From Acidobacteriota bacterium (GTDB lineage: Bacteria; Acidobacteriota; Terriglobia; Terriglobales; Acidobacteriaceae), in assembly GCA_021799405.1 (NCBI GenBank), contig JAJZAL010000121.1, positions 1 to 15,201 of the forward strand: 15,201 nt of DNA. Reading direction: 5' to 3'. The first letter of the stretch is position 1. The number at the start of each line of letters is the position of its first letter. Shown here piece after piece: positions 14,681 to 15,201 of this stretch. The notes under the pieces were generated by a model. That model saw nothing but the letters and a program-made list of their open reading frames with translations. It did no database searches and was not told the DNA's origin. Both the position numbers and the translations under genes were made by a program.

Positions 14681-15201
14681 ATGCCAGATTCGATGTCCAC
14701 TTCCAGTACTTATGACGTCATCATTGTCGGCTCGGGTGCCGGCGGCGGGATGGCGGCCTACAACCTGACGAAGGCCGGCGCCAAGTGCCTGATGCTGGAA
14801 GCGGGCGGCTGGTACGACGCCGCCAAGGATTCCAAGTGGCTTGAGTGGCAGTACAACGCTCCCCACCGCGGCGGTGGAGATTACACGAGCCCGATGAACT
14901 ACTTTCTTGCGGCGGATGGCGGGTGGCAAGTCCCCGGCGAGCCTTACCTGAACGCGCGCGGCACCGACTGGATGTGGTTCCGAGCGCGCATGCTGGGTGG
15001 ACGCACCAACTCATGGGGGCGGATATCACTTCGGAATGGCCCGTATGACTTCAAGCCCTACGATCGTTACGGGAATGGATTCAACTGGCCGATTGGCTAT
15101 GAAGATCTGGCGCCTTACTACGACCGGACCGAAGAACTGATCGGAGTATTTGGCTCGAAGGAGGGTCTCGAAAATCTTCCCGACGGCAAATTTCTGCCTC
15201 C
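14681..15201 (+). CDS. GMC-family FAD oxidoreductase, 5' part (cut by window edge)
   Basis: The first 173 codons are visible, and the frame stays open to the end of the window. YDVIIVGSGAGGGMAAYNL (11-29) is a Rossmann FAD-binding motif with GSGAGG at 17-22, and LMLEAGGWY (37-45) supplies the acidic Glu40 for the adenosine ribose. RMLGGRTNSWGRISLR (103-118) is the GMC-family signature that contacts flavin. Relatives include gluconate 2-dehydrogenase-like and glucose/choline-type oxidoreductases, which oxidise alcohols or sugars. The N-terminus shows no Sec or Tat signal, although some relatives are exported with a Tat-bearing partner subunit that could lie beyond the edge. ATG 14681 follows GGAG, and the previous gene's TAG lies just upstream, so it belongs to the same operon. 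The substrate cannot be told from this part. Confidence 0.9.
   Translation, partial: MPDSMSTSSTYDVIIVGSGAGGGMAAYNLTKAGAKCLMLEAGGWYDAAKDSKWLEWQYNAPHRGGGDYTSPMNYFLAADGGWQVPGEPYLNARGTDWMWFRARMLGGRTNSWGRISLRNGPYDFKPYDRYGNGFNWPIGYEDLAPYYDRTEELIGVFGSKEGLENLPDGKFLP

Overview
The window looks like chromosome of a high-GC Gram-negative soil bacterium, most likely an acidobacterium (Terriglobia/Acidobacteriaceae). This is inference. It rests on an ASPIC/UnbV (CRTAC1-type) protein, a hydrazine-synthase-alpha-like propeller, a YVTN propeller fused to a di-heme cytochrome, and short intergenic palindromes of the CCTTCGCTTCGCTCAGGATGA type that I recall from such genomes. No rRNA, tRNA, CRISPR array or intact transposase was seen.

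Layout: (1) 1-414 has no gene and is dense in short repeats and palindromes. (2) 415-3326, minus strand, is a two-gene operon. It holds a 791-aa fusion of a CtaG-like copper/oxidase-assembly domain to a CcoG/NapH-like polyferredoxin membrane domain with a Met/His-rich tract, then a FixH/YtkA-like single-pass protein whose ATG overlaps the upstream stop. (3) 3327-3988 is a 662-bp divergent intergenic region with three perfect TGTGA-N6-TCACA palindromes spaced exactly 23 bp apart, plus a long-range inverted repeat. (4) 3989-15201, plus strand, is a tightly packed run of nine genes, the last cut by the window edge.

The plus-strand run encodes four consecutive exported beta-propeller proteins: a TolB-like propeller with one c-type heme site, a Tat-exported seven-repeat FG-GAP/ASPIC protein, a YVTN propeller with a di-heme MauG/CCP-like domain, and a seven-repeat Reg_prop-like propeller. 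Then come a RidA-fold protein with a chorismatase-like motif, a type I-beta DAHP synthase lacking the usual regulatory domain, two paralogous type-1 periplasmic binding proteins without a permease in view, and a GMC-family flavin oxidoreductase.

Working model (inference): one operon combines (a) an extracytoplasmic oxidation module (GMC enzyme, heme proteins, propellers), (b) shikimate-entry and chorismate-related enzymes that could make a dedicated aromatic product, and (c) two periplasmic ligand-binding proteins. A CRP/FNR-family regulator could control it together with the divergent copper/respiratory-assembly genes. I do not recognise this combination as a named system.
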